A stretch of DNA of 64,000 nucleotides from positions 2,884,762 through 2,948,761 of the forward strand of contig NW_022098067.1 in assembly GCF_002288925.2 (NCBI RefSeq), given 5' to 3'. The notes below the pieces were generated by a model, which made no database searches, was not told the origin of the DNA, and saw only the letters and a list, made by a program, of their open reading frames with translations. The position numbers and the translations under genes were made by a program. This document shows, in pieces, positions 24,604 to 36,280 of this stretch; positions within the stretch are counted from its first letter, which is position 1, and every line of letters starts with the position of its first letter. The stretch is from Delphinapterus leucas (taxonomy: Eukaryota; Chordata; Mammalia; Artiodactyla; Monodontidae).

Positions 24604-25139
24604 TATTTATTGATACGTATATTCTTATTGCCATTTTGTGAATTGTTTTGAAATTGATTTTCTAGGTCCTTTTGTTCCTTTCTTCTTTTTACTCTAACCC
24701 CTTATGATTTGATGACTATCTTTAGTGTTACATTTAGATTCCTTTTTACTTTCTTGTGTGTGTATGTATTATAGATATTCAGTTTGAGGTTATGATGAAG
24801 TTTATATATAGCTATAGATATATGATTTTCTAAGTTGCTCATCTTTTAATTTCAAATACATTTTAAAACCCTCCATTTGTACCCTCCTCTACTCATGATT
24901 ACTGTTTTTGACATCTTATTTTACATCTGTTTTCTGTATCCCTTAATTTTTTATTGTGGATATAGATGATTTTACTACTTTTGTTTTTTAACCTTCCTAC
25001 TGCCTTTGTGCATGGATGATTTCCTCCCTTTACTGTATGTTTGCCTTTACCAATGAGCTTTTTCCTTTCATAATTTTCATGTTTCTAGTTGTGGCCTTTT
25101 CTTTTACTCTTTGAGAATTTCCTTTAACATTTCTTGCAA

Positions 25140-25910
25140 GACTGGTTTGATGGTCCTGAACTCTTTTAGCTTTTGCTTATCTGCAAAGTTGTTGATCTCT
25201 TGCCAAGTAGAGTAGTATTGGTTGTAGGTTTTCCCTTTTTATCACTTTAAATATATCATGCCACTCTCTTCTGTCCTTCAGAGTTTCTGCTGAAAAATCA
25301 GCTGGTAGCCTTGTGGGAGTTTCCTTGTATGTTATTTATTGCTCTTTCCTTGCTGCTTTCAGTTCTCTGTCTTTAATTTTTGTCATTTTGATTACAATGT
25401 GTTTTGATGTATTCCTCTTTTGGTTCAGCCTTTATGGGACTCCATGCTTCCTTGACTTGGATGTCTATTTCCTTTCCCAGGTTAGGGAAGTTTTCAACTA
25501 TTATCACTTCAAATATGTTATCAGCCCCTTTCTCTCTCTCTTCTCCTTCTGGGAACCCTATAATATGAGCATTAGTGTACTTGATGCTGTCCCAGAAGTC
25601 TCTTAAACTATTCTCATTTCTTTTCATATATTTTTTTATTTTCAGCATCAGTAATTTCCTCTACTCTGTCTTCCAGCTCACTGATCTCTTCCTCTGTATC
25701 ATTTAGTTTACTGTTGATTCCTTCTAGTGTATTTTTCATTTTGCTTATTTTATTATGCATCTCTGTTTTGTTGTTCTTTATATTTTCTAATTCTTTGTTA
25801 AAAACGTCTAACTTTACTCTGTGCATCCATTCTTCTCACAAGTTCTTTGATCATCTTTATGATCACTAACCTGAAGTTTCCTTGGGTAGATTGCTTATCT
25901 CCAGTTCACT
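25140..25910 (-). pseudogene. L1-A ORF1 remnant
   Basis: ORF1 encodes the RNA-binding chaperone of the L1 particle. Minus-strand pieces show the C-terminal part (about 25140-25360), then a mid part with '...SLRDFWDSIKYTNAHIIGF...' near 25373-25648, and a coiled-coil stretch rich in E/L/K with '...EEISELEDRVEEITD...' at 25614-25826. Frame changes between these blocks destroy the gene. Confidence 0.78.
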
Positions 25911-28481
25911 TATTTTTCATTCTGTGGTTTTATCTTGTTCCTTCATTTGGGACATGTTCCACTGTCCCCACATTTTATCTAAGTGGTTGTTTTTATTTTT
26001 ATGAATCTGGTAGGTTTCCTGACCACTGAGAAGTGGCCTTTTGTAGAAGACATCATTTGTGTCCCAAATCACACTCCCCTCTCATCACCCAACCTATATG
26101 GTCTAAGCATTCCTCCATGTGGGCTGCATGGTTTCTTTTATTTTGGTGAGCTGACTATGTGGGCAATCTGTTAGGCTTTGTTGACCCTTGATCCAGTTAG
26201 TTGCCAGGCCATGCCTTGTGCAGAGGATGCTGTCTGTTGTTTGGCAGGACCAGTTCACAAGGTGGTTAACTCTGGAACCCAGAGGTCTCTGGGGTTAGTG
26301 CTGGCTCACTGGTGGGTAGAGTTAGATTCCAGGAGAATCCAGGCTGTTACCCACCAACTGGGGGTAGGGAACCAGGTCGTCGAGTTAGTACCAACCTACT
26401 GGTGAGTACAGCCAGGACATGGAGGGTGGTTGTGGGTCCCAGGGATCCCGGAGCTTTTGCTGGATCACTGCTTGGTGAGGCGGGTTCTTTACACAGTTGG
26501 GTACAGTATCCAGGACATCTCTAAGATTTTATTTGCTTGCTCGTGGGCAGGGTTAAGTCCCAGCTGTTCCCAGGCCAGGGTCTGTGCTGCTGCTGGATGG
26601 GCCAGGTTCACAGGCTGCAAATCTGTGGTTTTATTGTGGCTTGTATCTGCTCCTTGGTGGGTGAATTGTTTAAGTGGCTAGAGCAGCCTCCTTGAGGGCA
26701 GGGCTGGGTCACAGGGGATTCTGAGGCTGGTGTCCAGTAACTGGTGGATGGAACAGAGTCTTAGGACCTCTGGTGGGTAGGTCCATGTCTAGAGGCAGCT
26801 GTGTGTTCAGGGGTTCTTTTTTATTTTTTAACATATTTATTGGAGTATAATTGTTTTACAATGGTGAGTTAGTTTCTGCTTTATAAAAAAGTGAATCAGC
26901 TATACATATACATACATCCCCATATCTCCACCCTCTTGCATCTCCCTCCCTCCCACCCTCCCTATCCCACTGCTCTAGGTGGTCACAAAGCACTGAGCTG
27001 ATCTCCCTGTGTTATGTGGCTGCTTCCCAATAGCTATCTATTTTACGTTTGGTAGTGTATATATGTCCATGCCACTAACTCACTTCATCCCAACTTACTG
27101 TTCCCCCTCCCCGTGCCCTCAAGTCCATTCTCTACATCTGAGTATTTATTCCTGTCCTGCCCTTAGGTTCTTCAGAAACATTTTTTTTAGATTCCATATA
27201 TATGTGTTAGCATATGGTAATTGTTTTTCTCTTTCTGACTTACTTCACTCTGTATGACAGTCTCTAGGTCCATCCACCTCACTACAAATAACTCAATTTC
27301 ATTTCTTTATATGGCTGAGTAATATTCCATTGTACATATGTGTCACATCTTCTTTATCCATTCATCCGTCAGTGTTCACTTAGGTTGCTTCCATGTCCTG
27401 GCTATTGTAAATAGAGCTGCAATGAACATTGTGGTACATGTCTCTTTTTCAGTTATGGCTTTCTCAGGGTATATGCCCAGTAGTGGGATTGTTGGGTCAT
27501 ATGGTCGTTCTATTTTTAGTGGTTTTAGTAACCTCCCTAGCATTCTCCATATTGGTATATTAATTTACATTCCCACCAGCAGTGCAGGAGGGTTCACTTT
27601 TCTCCACACCCTCTCCAGCATTTATTGTTGGTAGATATTTTGATGATGGCCATTCTGACTGGTGTGAGGAGAAACCTCATTGTACTTTTGATTTGCATTT
27701 CTCTAAGAATTAGCAATGTTGAGCATCTGTTCATGTGCTCCGTGGCCATCTGTATGTCTTCTTTGGAGAAGTGTCTATTTAGATCATCTGTCCATTTTTT
27801 AGTTGGATTGTTTGTTTTTTTGATATACAGCTGCATGAACTGTTAGTATATTTTGGAGATTAATCCCCTATCATTTCCTTCATTTGTAAATATTTTCTCC
27901 CATTCTGTGGGTTAGCTTTTCATTTTGTTTATGGTTTCTCTTGCTGTGAATAGCTTTTAAATTTAGTTAGGTCCTATTTGTTTTATTTTTATTTTCATTA
28001 CTCTAGGAGGTGGATCCATAAAGCTATTTCTGCAATTTATGTCAAAGAGTGTTCTGCCTATGTTTAGCTCTCAGAGTATTATAGTATCTGGCTTACATTT
28101 ACGTCTTTAATTTATTTTGAGTTTATTTTTGTGCATGCTGTTAAAGAATGTTCTACTTTTTTTATGCTTTTACATGTAGCTGTCTTGTTTTTCAAGCACT
28201 ACTTATTGAAGAGCCTGTCTTTTCTCCTTTGCCTTCTTTGTAGTAGATTAATTGATCATAGGTGTGTGAGTTTATTTCTGGACTTTCTATACTGGTCCAT
28301 TCATCTATATTTCTGTGTTTTTTTCTGCCAAAAACATACTTTTTGATGACTATAGCTTTATATCATAGTCTGAAGTCAGGGAGCCTGATTCCTCCATAAA
28401 AATTATTTTTCTTTTCTTCACGATTGCTTTGGCTATTCAGGGTGTTTTTTGATACCATATAAATTTTAAAATTTTTTGTTT

Positions 28482-28690
28482 GGGCTTCCCTGGTGGCACA
28501 GTGGTTGAGAGTCCACCTGCCAATGCAGGGAACACAGGTTCGTGCCCCGGCCTGGGAAGATCCCACATACCATGGAGCAGCTGGGCCTGTGATCCATGGC
28601 TGCTAAGCCTGCGTGTCCGGAGCCTGTGCTCTGCAATGGGAGAGACCACAACAGCGAGAGGCCCGTGTACCACAAAAAAAAGAAAAAAAT
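28482..28690 (+). mobile_element. CHR-family SINE in L1-B
   Basis: Starts GGGCTTCCCTGGTGGCACAG. The A box (TGGCACAGTGG) and B box (GGTTCGTGCCC) are present, and the tail is AAAAAAAAGAAAAAA. The L1 sequence around it ('aaaattttttgttt' before, 'aaaatttgt' after) repeats across the insertion, an approximate TSD. Some CpGs have decayed (for example 'cacatac' for 'cacatgc'). Confidence 0.93.
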
Positions 28691-28833
28691 TTGTCTACTC
28701 CTATGAAAAATGTCATTGTTAATTTGATAGGGATTGCAGTGGATCTATAGATTGCCTTGGGGAGTATAGTCATTTTGACAATATTGATTCTTCCAATATA
28801 TGAAGAATGGTATATTGATTCTTCCAATATATC

Positions 28834-29790
28834 ATGAAGAACATGGTATATCTTTCCACCTGTGTCATCTTCAATTTCTTTAATCAGTGTCTGATAATTT
28901 TCAGAGTACAGTTTTTTGCCTCCTTAGGTAATTTTATTCCTAGGTATTTTATTCTTTTTATTGTGATGCTAAATGGGATTGTTTCCTTACTTCTTCTTTC
29001 TGATCTCTTGTTGTTAGTGTGTAGGAATGCAACAGATTTCTGCATATTAATTTTGTATCCTTCAACTTTACCAAATTCTTTGATGAGCTCTAGTTTTATG
29101 GTAGCATCTTTAGAATTTTCTATATATAGTATCAAGTCACCCACAAAGACTGACAATTTTACTTCTTCATTTCCAATTTGGATTCCTTTTATTTCTTTTT
29201 CTTCTCTTATTACCATGTCTAGGACTTCCAAAACTTTGTTGAATAAAAGTGGTTAGAGTGGACATCCTTGTCTTGTTCTTGATCTTAGAGGAAATGATTT
29301 CAGCTTTTCAGTGTTGAGTATGATGTTAGCTGTAGGTTTTTCCTAGATGGCCTTTGTTATGTTGAAGTATATTCTCTCTTTGACCACTTTCTGGAGTGTT
29401 TTTTTCATAACTGGGTGTTGAATTTTGTCAAAACCTTTTCTGCTTCTATTAGATGATCATGTGGTTTTTATTCTTCAATTTGTTAATGTGGGTTACCACA
29501 CTGATAGATTTGTGGATATTGAAAAGTCTTTGCATCCCTGGGATAAATCCCACTTGATCAGGGTGTATGATTTGTTTTAATGTATTGTTGGATTCAGATT
29601 GCTAGTATTTTGTTGAGGATTTTTGAGTCTATGTTCATCAGTGATATTGGACTGTAATTTGCTTTTTTGTAGTATCTTTGCCTGGTTTTGGTATCAGGGT
29701 GAAGGTGGACTCATAGAATGGGTTTGGTAGTGCTGCTTCCTTCTGCTAGGTTGTTCACTTTGTTGGCATATAGTTGCTTCTAGTAGTCTC
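28834..29790 (-). pseudogene. L1-B ORF2 reverse transcriptase remnant
   Basis: A 115-codon minus-strand piece (28884-29231) covers the RT palm/thumb. The catalytic F-A-D-D block has become F-V-G-D here ('...KLSVFVGDLILYIEN...'), losing the key first Asp of the pair. Upstream, the palm region runs in broken frames to about 29790. The gene is inactive. Confidence 0.8.
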
Positions 29791-30193
29791 ATGGTCGTTT
29801 GTATTTCTGTGATGTCCATTATAACTTCTCTTTTTTCATTTCTAATTTTATTGATTTGAGCCCTCCCATTTTCTCCTGATGAGTCTAGCTAAAAGTTTAT
29901 CAATTTTGTTTACCTTCTCAAAGAACCAGCTTTCAGTTTCATTGATTTTTGCTATTGTTTTCTTAGTTTCTATTTCATTTATTTCTGGTGTGATTTTTGT
30001 AATTTCTCTCCTTCTATTAACTGTGGGTTTTTTATTCTTCTTTCTCTAGTTCCTTTAGATGTGAGGTTAGGTTATTGAGAAGAGTTTGTATTCTGCTGCT
30101 TTTGGATGGAAGGTTCTATAAATATTAATTGATTCCATCTGGTCTCATATGTCTTTTAAGGCCTGTTGTTTTCTTATTGATTTTCTGTCTGGA

Positions 30194-30640
30194 TTATCTG
30201 TCCATTGATGTAAATGGTGTGTTAAAGTCCCCCACTATTATTGTGTTATTGTCAACTTCTCCTTTTATGGCAATTAGCAGTTGCCTTAAATATTGAGGTG
30301 CTCTTATGTTGGGTGCATATATATTTACAATTGTTATATCTTCTTGGATTGATCCCTTGATCATTAGATCTCTTGTAACAGTCTTTATTTTAAAGTTTAT
30401 TTTATTTGATATGACAATTGCTACTCCAGCTTTCTTTTGATTTTCATTTTCATAGAATAACTTGTTCCATCCCCTCACTTTCAGTCTGTATGTGTTCCTA
30501 GATCTGAAGTGGGTCCTTTGTAGACAGCATGTATACGAGTCTTGCTTTTGTATATATTCAGCCAGTCTATGTCTTTTGGTTAGAACATTTAATCCATTTA
30601 CATTTAAGGTAATTACTGATATGGCTGTTCTTATTGCCAT
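30194..30640 (-). pseudogene. L1-B ORF2 N-terminus: endonuclease domain remnant
   Basis: A 148-codon minus-strand frame opens with the true ORF2 start (ATG at 30640; '...SVITLNVNGLNV...'). The domain is the APE-like nicking endonuclease that picks the L1 target. The Asn of 'NVNGLN' and the 'VGDFNTP' block (catalytic Asp/Asn) are present, but the active-site Glu of the 'QETH' motif is Arg here (Q-R-T-H-F), so nicking would be lost. A one-residue gap ('RDLMIKG') follows where relatives read R-D-K-E-G-H. Confidence 0.82.
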
Positions 30641-30784
30641 TCTGTTAATTGTTTTGGATTTGTTTTTCAGGTCTTTTTTCTTCCCTCCTCTTTTGTTCTC
30701 CTCTCTTGTGTTTTGAGTACTATTTTTAGTGTTGTGTTTAGGTTGCTGTTTCTTTTTTTGTGTGCATATCTATTATTTTTTAAT

Positions 30785-30997
30785 TTTTTTTTTTTTTTTT
30801 TTTTTGTGGTACATGGACCTCTCACTGTTGTGGCCTCTCCCTTTGTGGAGCACAGGCTCCAGACACACAGGCTCAGCGGCCATGGCTCATGGGCCTAGCC
30901 GCTCCGTGACATCTGGGATCTTCCAGGACCGGGGCACGAACCCGTGTTCCCTGCATCGGCAGGCGAGCTCTCAACCACTGTGCCACCAGGGAAGCCC
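30785..30997 (-). mobile_element. CHR-family SINE in L1-B, antisense
   Basis: A poly-T start (30785-30805) is the reverse-complemented tail; the body ends '...gccaccagggaagccc'. A perfect 14-bp TSD, GCATATCTATTATT, flanks it (30764-30777 and 30998-31011). Antisense B box GGTTCGTGCCC and A box intact. Confidence 0.95.
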
Positions 30998-31058
30998 GCA
31001 TATCTATTATTGATTTTTGATTTGTGGTTCCCATGAGGTTTTGCTATAGCACTCTCTC

Positions 31059-31062
<4 letters not shown>

Positions 31063-31102
<40 letters not shown>
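31063..31102. repeat. (TA)20 microsatellite in L1-B
   Basis: A pure TA run followed by a short CATA/CACA tract, located between ORF1 and ORF2 of L1-B. Confidence 0.95.
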
Positions 31103-31106
<4 letters not shown>

Positions 31107-31626
31107 CATACACACACATACACATGTATACATTGTTTTAAATTGCTCATCTCTTAATTTCAAATGCATTTACAATATCCTGCATTTCTACTCTCCTCAT
31201 GATTGCTGGTTTTGATATCAAATTTTCATGTGGTTGATTTCCTACTTTTACTGCATGTTTGCCTTTACTGGTGAACTTTCTTGTTTCTAGTTGTGTCCTT
31301 TTCCTTCTGCCTAGCAAGGTTCCTTTAACATTTGTGGTAAAGCTGGTTTGACAGTGTTGAATTATGCTAGTTTTTACTTGTCTGTAAAGCTTTTGTTTTC
31401 TCCATTGAATCTGAACGAGAGCCTTATGGGTTTAGTATTCCTGATTGTAGGTTTTTCCCTTTCATCACTTTAAATATATCATGCCACTCCTTTCTAGCCT
31501 GCAGAGTTTCTGCTGAAAAATCATTACTGTCCTTATGGGGCTTCACTTGGATGTCATTTGTTGCTTTTCCCTTGTTGCTTTTAATATTTTCTCTTTGTTC
31601 TTAATTTTTGATAATTTGATAATTAT

Positions 31627-32300
31627 GTGTCTTATCATGTTTCTCCTTGGTTTTATCCTGTATGGGACTCTCTGTGCTTTCTGGACTTAAGTGACTGTTT
31701 CCTTTCCCATGTTAGAGAAATTTTAGGCTATGATCTCTTCAAGTATTTTTCTCAGGCCCTTTCTTTCTTCTCCTTCTTGGACCTCTATAAGGTGAATGTT
31801 GGTGTGTTTAAGGTTGTCACAGAGATTTCTGAGATTATCCTCATTTCTTTTCATTCTTTTTTTTTTTTTAATTCTCTTCTGTGGCAGTGATTTCCACCAC
31901 TCTGTCTTCCAGTTCACTTATTCATTCTTCTGCCCTATGTATTCTGCTATTGATTCCTTCTAGTTTATTTTCCACTTCAGTTATTGTATTCTTCATCTCT
32001 GTTTATTTGTTTTTTTAAGACTTCCAGCTCTTTGTTAAACATTTCTTGTACCTTCTCAGTCTGTGCTCCATTCTTTTTCTGAGATATTGGATCATCTTTA
32101 CTATCATTCCTCTGTATTCTTTTACAGGTAGATTGCCTATGTCCACTTCACTTAGTTCTTCTGCGTTTTTTCCTTTTTCCTCTGTCTGGATCATATTTCT
32201 CTGCCATCTCATTTTGTCTAATTTTCTGTGTTTGTGGTCTCCTTTCCACAGGCTGAAAAGTTGTAGTTCCTCTTATTTCTGGTGTCTTGACCCTGGTGGG
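31627..32300 (-). pseudogene. L1-B ORF1 remnant
   Basis: Minus-strand pieces with the ORF1 mid-region ('...RMKRNEDNLRNLCDNLKHTNIHLIEV...', 31723-31917) and the N-terminal block '...SEVDIGNLPVKEYRGMIVKMIQ...' (32015-32212), which is characteristic of L1 ORF1. A T run and stops break the frame. Confidence 0.78.
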
Positions 32301-33165
32301 TGAGGTTGGTCCAGCAACTTGTGCATGCTTCTTGGTGGGAAGGACTAGTGCCTGCTGACTTTTGTGTGGAGCTGTTTTCTATTCCTCCTGTGGGTAAGCC
32401 ATGTCAAGGGGTGTGTTTAGAGGTTGCTGTGAGCACAATACGACTTTAGGAAGCCTTTCTGTTGATGACTGGGACTGAGTGCCCACCCTGCTGGTTGTTT
32501 GGTCTGTGGTGTCACAGCACTGGATCCTGAAGTCCTTTGGGTGGGGCCAGGTTTCAGTGCCAAAATAGCTACCTCTGGAAGAGCTCATGCCAATCACTAT
32601 TCCCTGTGGCCTCTACCACCAGTGCCCTTGCCCCCACAGTGAGCCAGAGCCAACCCCTGTTCCCTCCAGAGACCCTCCAAGACCCACTGGTAATTTTAGC
32701 CCAGGCTCCTACGGAGTCACTGTTTTGTGCTTTGTTCCAGTGCACATGAAACCTTGTGTGAGCCCACCAAGAGTGGAGTCTCTGTTTCCTGCAGTCCTGT
32801 GGAGCTCCTACACTCAAGCCTTGCTGACCTTCAAACCCAAATGCTCTCATGGCTCCTGCTCCAGATGCCAGGCCCTCAGTCTGGGGAGCCTGTCGTGGGG
32901 TTTAGAACTCTCACTCCTGTGGGAGAACCTCTGCAATATAATTATTTCCAGTTTTGTAGGTTGCCCACCTGGTGGGTATGGGATTTGATTTTATAGACAA
33001 TTCACCCCTCCTACCATCTTGTTGTGGCTTCTTCTTTGTCTTTGGATGTAAAATATCTATTTTGGTTGGTTCCAGTCTTTATTATTGATGGTTGTTCAGC
33101 AATTAATTGTGATTTTGGTGTTTTCATGAGACGGAGATAGCTCAAGTCCTTCTACATCTTGTCTG

Positions 33166-33279
33166 AAATTGAGGAGCTATTTTTAGTTTGGATGTTTTCT
33201 GCCTCTTTCCTCAACATGTGCTGGCCATTATCTCCTTAGTATGGGGGTGTGAAGCTGCAGTGACCCATGCAGGATGGCA
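33166..33279. other. Unassigned 114-bp piece between L1-B and L1-C
   Basis: It lies between the 5' terminus of L1-B and a sudden start of L1-C in mid-ORF2. It could be the remaining 5'UTR of L1-A (if L1-B landed in it) or a scrap of pre-existing DNA. Confidence 0.35.
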
Positions 33280-33510
33280 GGGTTAACCAGGACTTTTATT
33301 ACTATGTTGAATAAAACAGGTGAGTGTGGGCACCCTTGTCTTGTTCCTGACTTTAAAGGAAAAAATTCCAGCTTTTCACCACTGAATATGTTGTTAGCTC
33401 TGAGTTTGTCATATATAGCCTTTAATATGTTGTGGTATTTCTCTCTATACCAATTTTGTTGTCCAGTTTGTTGGTGTTTAATTGTTCATAGTTATCTCTT
33501 AAGAATCTTT

Positions 33511-33727
33511 GGGACTTCCCTGGTGGCGCAGTGGTTGAGAGTCTGCCTGCCGATGCAGGGGACACGGGTTCAGGCCCCAGTCCGTGAAAACCCCACATGC
33601 CGCAGAGCAGCTGGGCCTGTGAGCCATGGCTGCTGAGCCTGCATGTCCAGAGCCTGTGCTCCACAACAGGAGAGGCCACAACAGTGAGAGGCCCGCGTAC
33701 TGCAAAAGAAAAAAAAAAAAAAAAGAA
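33511..33727 (+). mobile_element. CHR-family SINE in L1-C
   Basis: Starts GGGACTTCCCTGGTGGCGCAG, has the A box, a mutated B box (GGTTCAGGCCC) and a long A-rich tail. A perfect 10-bp TSD, AAGAATCTTT, flanks it (33501-33510 and 33728-33737). Confidence 0.95.
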
Positions 33728-35399
33728 AAGAATCTTTGTATTTCTGTGGTATAGTTGTAATTTCTCCCCTTTCATTTCTGATTTTATTTATTTGGGTCCT
33801 TTCTCCTTTTGTCATGGTCAGTCTAGCTAAAGGCTTGTCAATTTTATCTTTTCAAAGAACTAGTTCTTAGTTTTATTGATCTTTTCTACTACTTTTTTGG
33901 TCTCCATTTTATATATTTATGCTTTGATTTTTATTGTTTCCTTCCTTCTGCTAAATTTTGGTTTTGTTTGTACTTCTTTTCTAGCTCCTTTAGATGTAAA
34001 GTTAAATCTTCTTTGGGGGATTTTTCTTATTTCTTGATGTAAGCCTGTCTTGCTATAAACTTCCCTCTCAGAATCAATTTTGCTGTATCTCACGGATTTT
34101 AATATGTTGTATTTCTGGTTTTATTTTCCTCTAGGTTTTTTTTGTTTTGCCTCTGATTTTTTTGGATGACACATTGTTTTTTCAGTAACATGTTTAATCT
34201 CCACATTTTTGTTGCTTTTTCTTGTGATTAATTTCTAGCTTCATACTATTGTAGTTGATAAAGATGCTTGATATGATTTCAGTCTTCTTGAGTTTACTGA
34301 GACTTGTTTTACAACCTAACATGTGATCTTTACTGGAGAATGATCCATGAGCACTTGAAAGGAATGTGTATTCTGATGCCTTCAGATGGAATATTCTCTA
34401 TATGTCTATTAATTCTAAATATCTGATCTAACATGGTGTTTAAATCCAAAGTTTCTTTATGAAATTTCTGTCTGAATGATCTATCCATTGATATAAGTGA
34501 GGTTTTAAAGTTCCCTACTATTATTGTGTTGTTTTCAATTTATCCCTTTAAATCCCTTAACATGTCTTTATACACCTTGGTGTTCCTATGTTGGGTGCAT
34601 TTGTAAAAGTCATATTTTCTTGTTGGATTGACCCATTTATCATTATGCAATTCCCTTCTTTGTCTTTTATCGTAGTTTTTGTTTTAACATCTATTGTGTC
34701 TGATATGAGTATAGCTACTCCATCTTTCTTTTCATTTCCATTTGCATGAAATACCTAGACTGTGTGCATCCTTACTTTTGAACTGAGTCTCTTATAGGCA
34801 GCACTTATGTGGGGTTTGTTTTTTGTCCATTCTGTCACTCTATGTCTTTTGACTGGGGCATTTAGTCCATTTACATTTAAAGTAATTATTGATAGGGTAT
34901 GTATTTATTGCCATTTTGTTAATACTTTCTGTCTGCTTTTGTATTTCTTCTCTGTTTCTTACTTTTCTTTCTCTGTTTTTTTGCATTTTGGTTGACTTTT
35001 TTTTTTTAGTGTAATATTTATATTCCTTTCTCATTTTCTTTTGTATGTTTACTATAAGTTTTTTCATTGTGGTTACCATGATGTTCACATATAACCTTCT
35101 ATGTAAGTAGAAGTTTGCTTTAAGTAGGTAGCAAATTAAATTTGAACACATTCTGAAGATTTCATTTTAAATCCCCTTCATTTCATACATTTGATGACAT
35201 ATTTTATATTTTATGTATATCTTAAGTATTGTAATTTTAGTTAATTTTATTACTTTTGTCTTTTAACCTTTGTGCTTGTTTTATAACGGATTGGCTACTA
35301 CCTTTATTATATATTTACCTTTTCCAGTGGGATTTTTACTTTCATATGTTTTATTATTATTAACTATTGCCATTTATTTTCAACTTAAAAAACTTCCTT

Positions 35400-36280
35400 T
35401 AACATTTCTTGTAGGGCTGGTTTAGTGGTGGTAAACTCCTTTAATTTTTGTTTATCTGGGAAACTCTTAATCTCTCCTTCAACTCTGAATGATAACCTTG
35501 CTGGCTAGAGAATTCTTGGTTGGAAATTGTTTCCTTTTAGCACTTTGAATATATCATGTCACTTCCTTCTGACTCATAAAGTTTCTGATGAAAAAGGCTG
35601 ATAGCCTTATGGGGTTTCCGAAGTTGTTTTTGTCTTGCTGCTTTTAGGATTCTCTGTTTATCTTTAACTTTTACCATTTTAATTATAATGCATCTTGGTG
35701 TGTGTCTCTCTGGGTTCATCTTAATCAGAACTATCTGGGCTTCCTGGACCTGGATATCTGTTTCCTTCCCCATATTAGGAACGTTTTCAACCACTATTTC
35801 TTCAAACATTTTTTATGATACTTTCTCTCTTCACCTTCTAGGACACCTATAAATTGAATGTTATTCCACTTGATGTTGTCTCAAAAGTACCTTAAGGTAC
35901 CTTCACTTTTTAAACTTTTATTTTCATTTTGCTGCTCTTTTTGAGTTCCATTGCTTTGTATTCCAGCTCACTTATTTGTTTTCTACCTCATCTAATCTGT
36001 TGTTGAACCCTTTTCAGTTCAGTTATAACTTCTGTTTTGTACTTATATTTCCTATATATTTGATGTTCTAACTGTGTTTGTCCATTATTCTCCTGAGTGT
36101 GGTTAACATCTTTATTAACATTATTGTAAACTCTTTATCAGGTAGATTGTTTACCTCTCTTTCTTTCAGCTATTCCTCCAAAGTTTTGTCTTGTTCTTTT
36201 GATTGGAACATATTCCTGTGTCTCCTCATTTTGCCTAATTCTCTGTGTTTGTTTCTATATATTAAATAACAGCTATCTCT
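35400..36280 (-). pseudogene. L1-C ORF1 remnant
   Basis: Minus-strand fragments of ORF1, including the 90-codon piece 35537-35809 with '...EEIVVENVPNMGKETDIQVQEAQ...', the conserved central block of L1 ORF1 proteins. Stops and indels throughout. Confidence 0.75.

Larger units (their letters stand above)
17645..26815 (-). mobile_element. L1-A: old, near-complete L1, interrupted by nested insertions
   Basis: The plus strand reads the L1 backwards: 3'UTR from 17645, the ORF2 C-terminal region (about 18000-18650), reverse transcriptase (about 18700-20690), the remainder of ORF2 at 22759-23319, the ORF2 start region from about 24606, ORF1 (about 25140-25900), then a G-rich 5'UTR (about 26000-26815). 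All frames are broken by stops and indels. Three later insertions split it: L1-D at 20695-22758, L1-E inside L1-D, and a mariner at 23320-24603. Its 5'UTR contains a loosely repeated block with a 'cactggtgggt' core (around 26307, 26396 and 26465). It belongs to an older, L1M-like lineage than L1-B and L1-F, judged by divergence and by its host role. The 5' end abuts L1-B directly. Confidence 0.85.
26816..33165 (-). mobile_element. L1-B: near full-length L1 with two SINE insertions
   Basis: Reading on the minus strand: 3' end at 26816, 3'UTR, the ORF2 C-terminus (27338-27836), RT (about 28830-29760), ORF2 start at 30640, ORF1 (about 31300-32300), then a long 5'UTR ending near 33165 with 'cttctacatcttgtct', which matches the usual 5' terminus of this L1 lineage. 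After subtracting the two CHR SINEs (28482-28690 and 30785-30997) the element is about 5.9 kb. ORFs are broken. No clear target-site duplication was found, since one flank is L1-A and the other an unassigned 114-bp piece. Confidence 0.85.

Noticed and set aside
28834..29256. 140-codon plus-strand frame with apparent membrane segments
   Set aside because: It is the antisense shadow of L1-B reverse transcriptase; antisense L1 routinely gives hydrophobic frames.
32379..32988. 133-codon frame near 32587 considered as a gene
   Set aside because: It lies in the L1-B 5'UTR, whose block order matches other L1 5'UTRs of this type.
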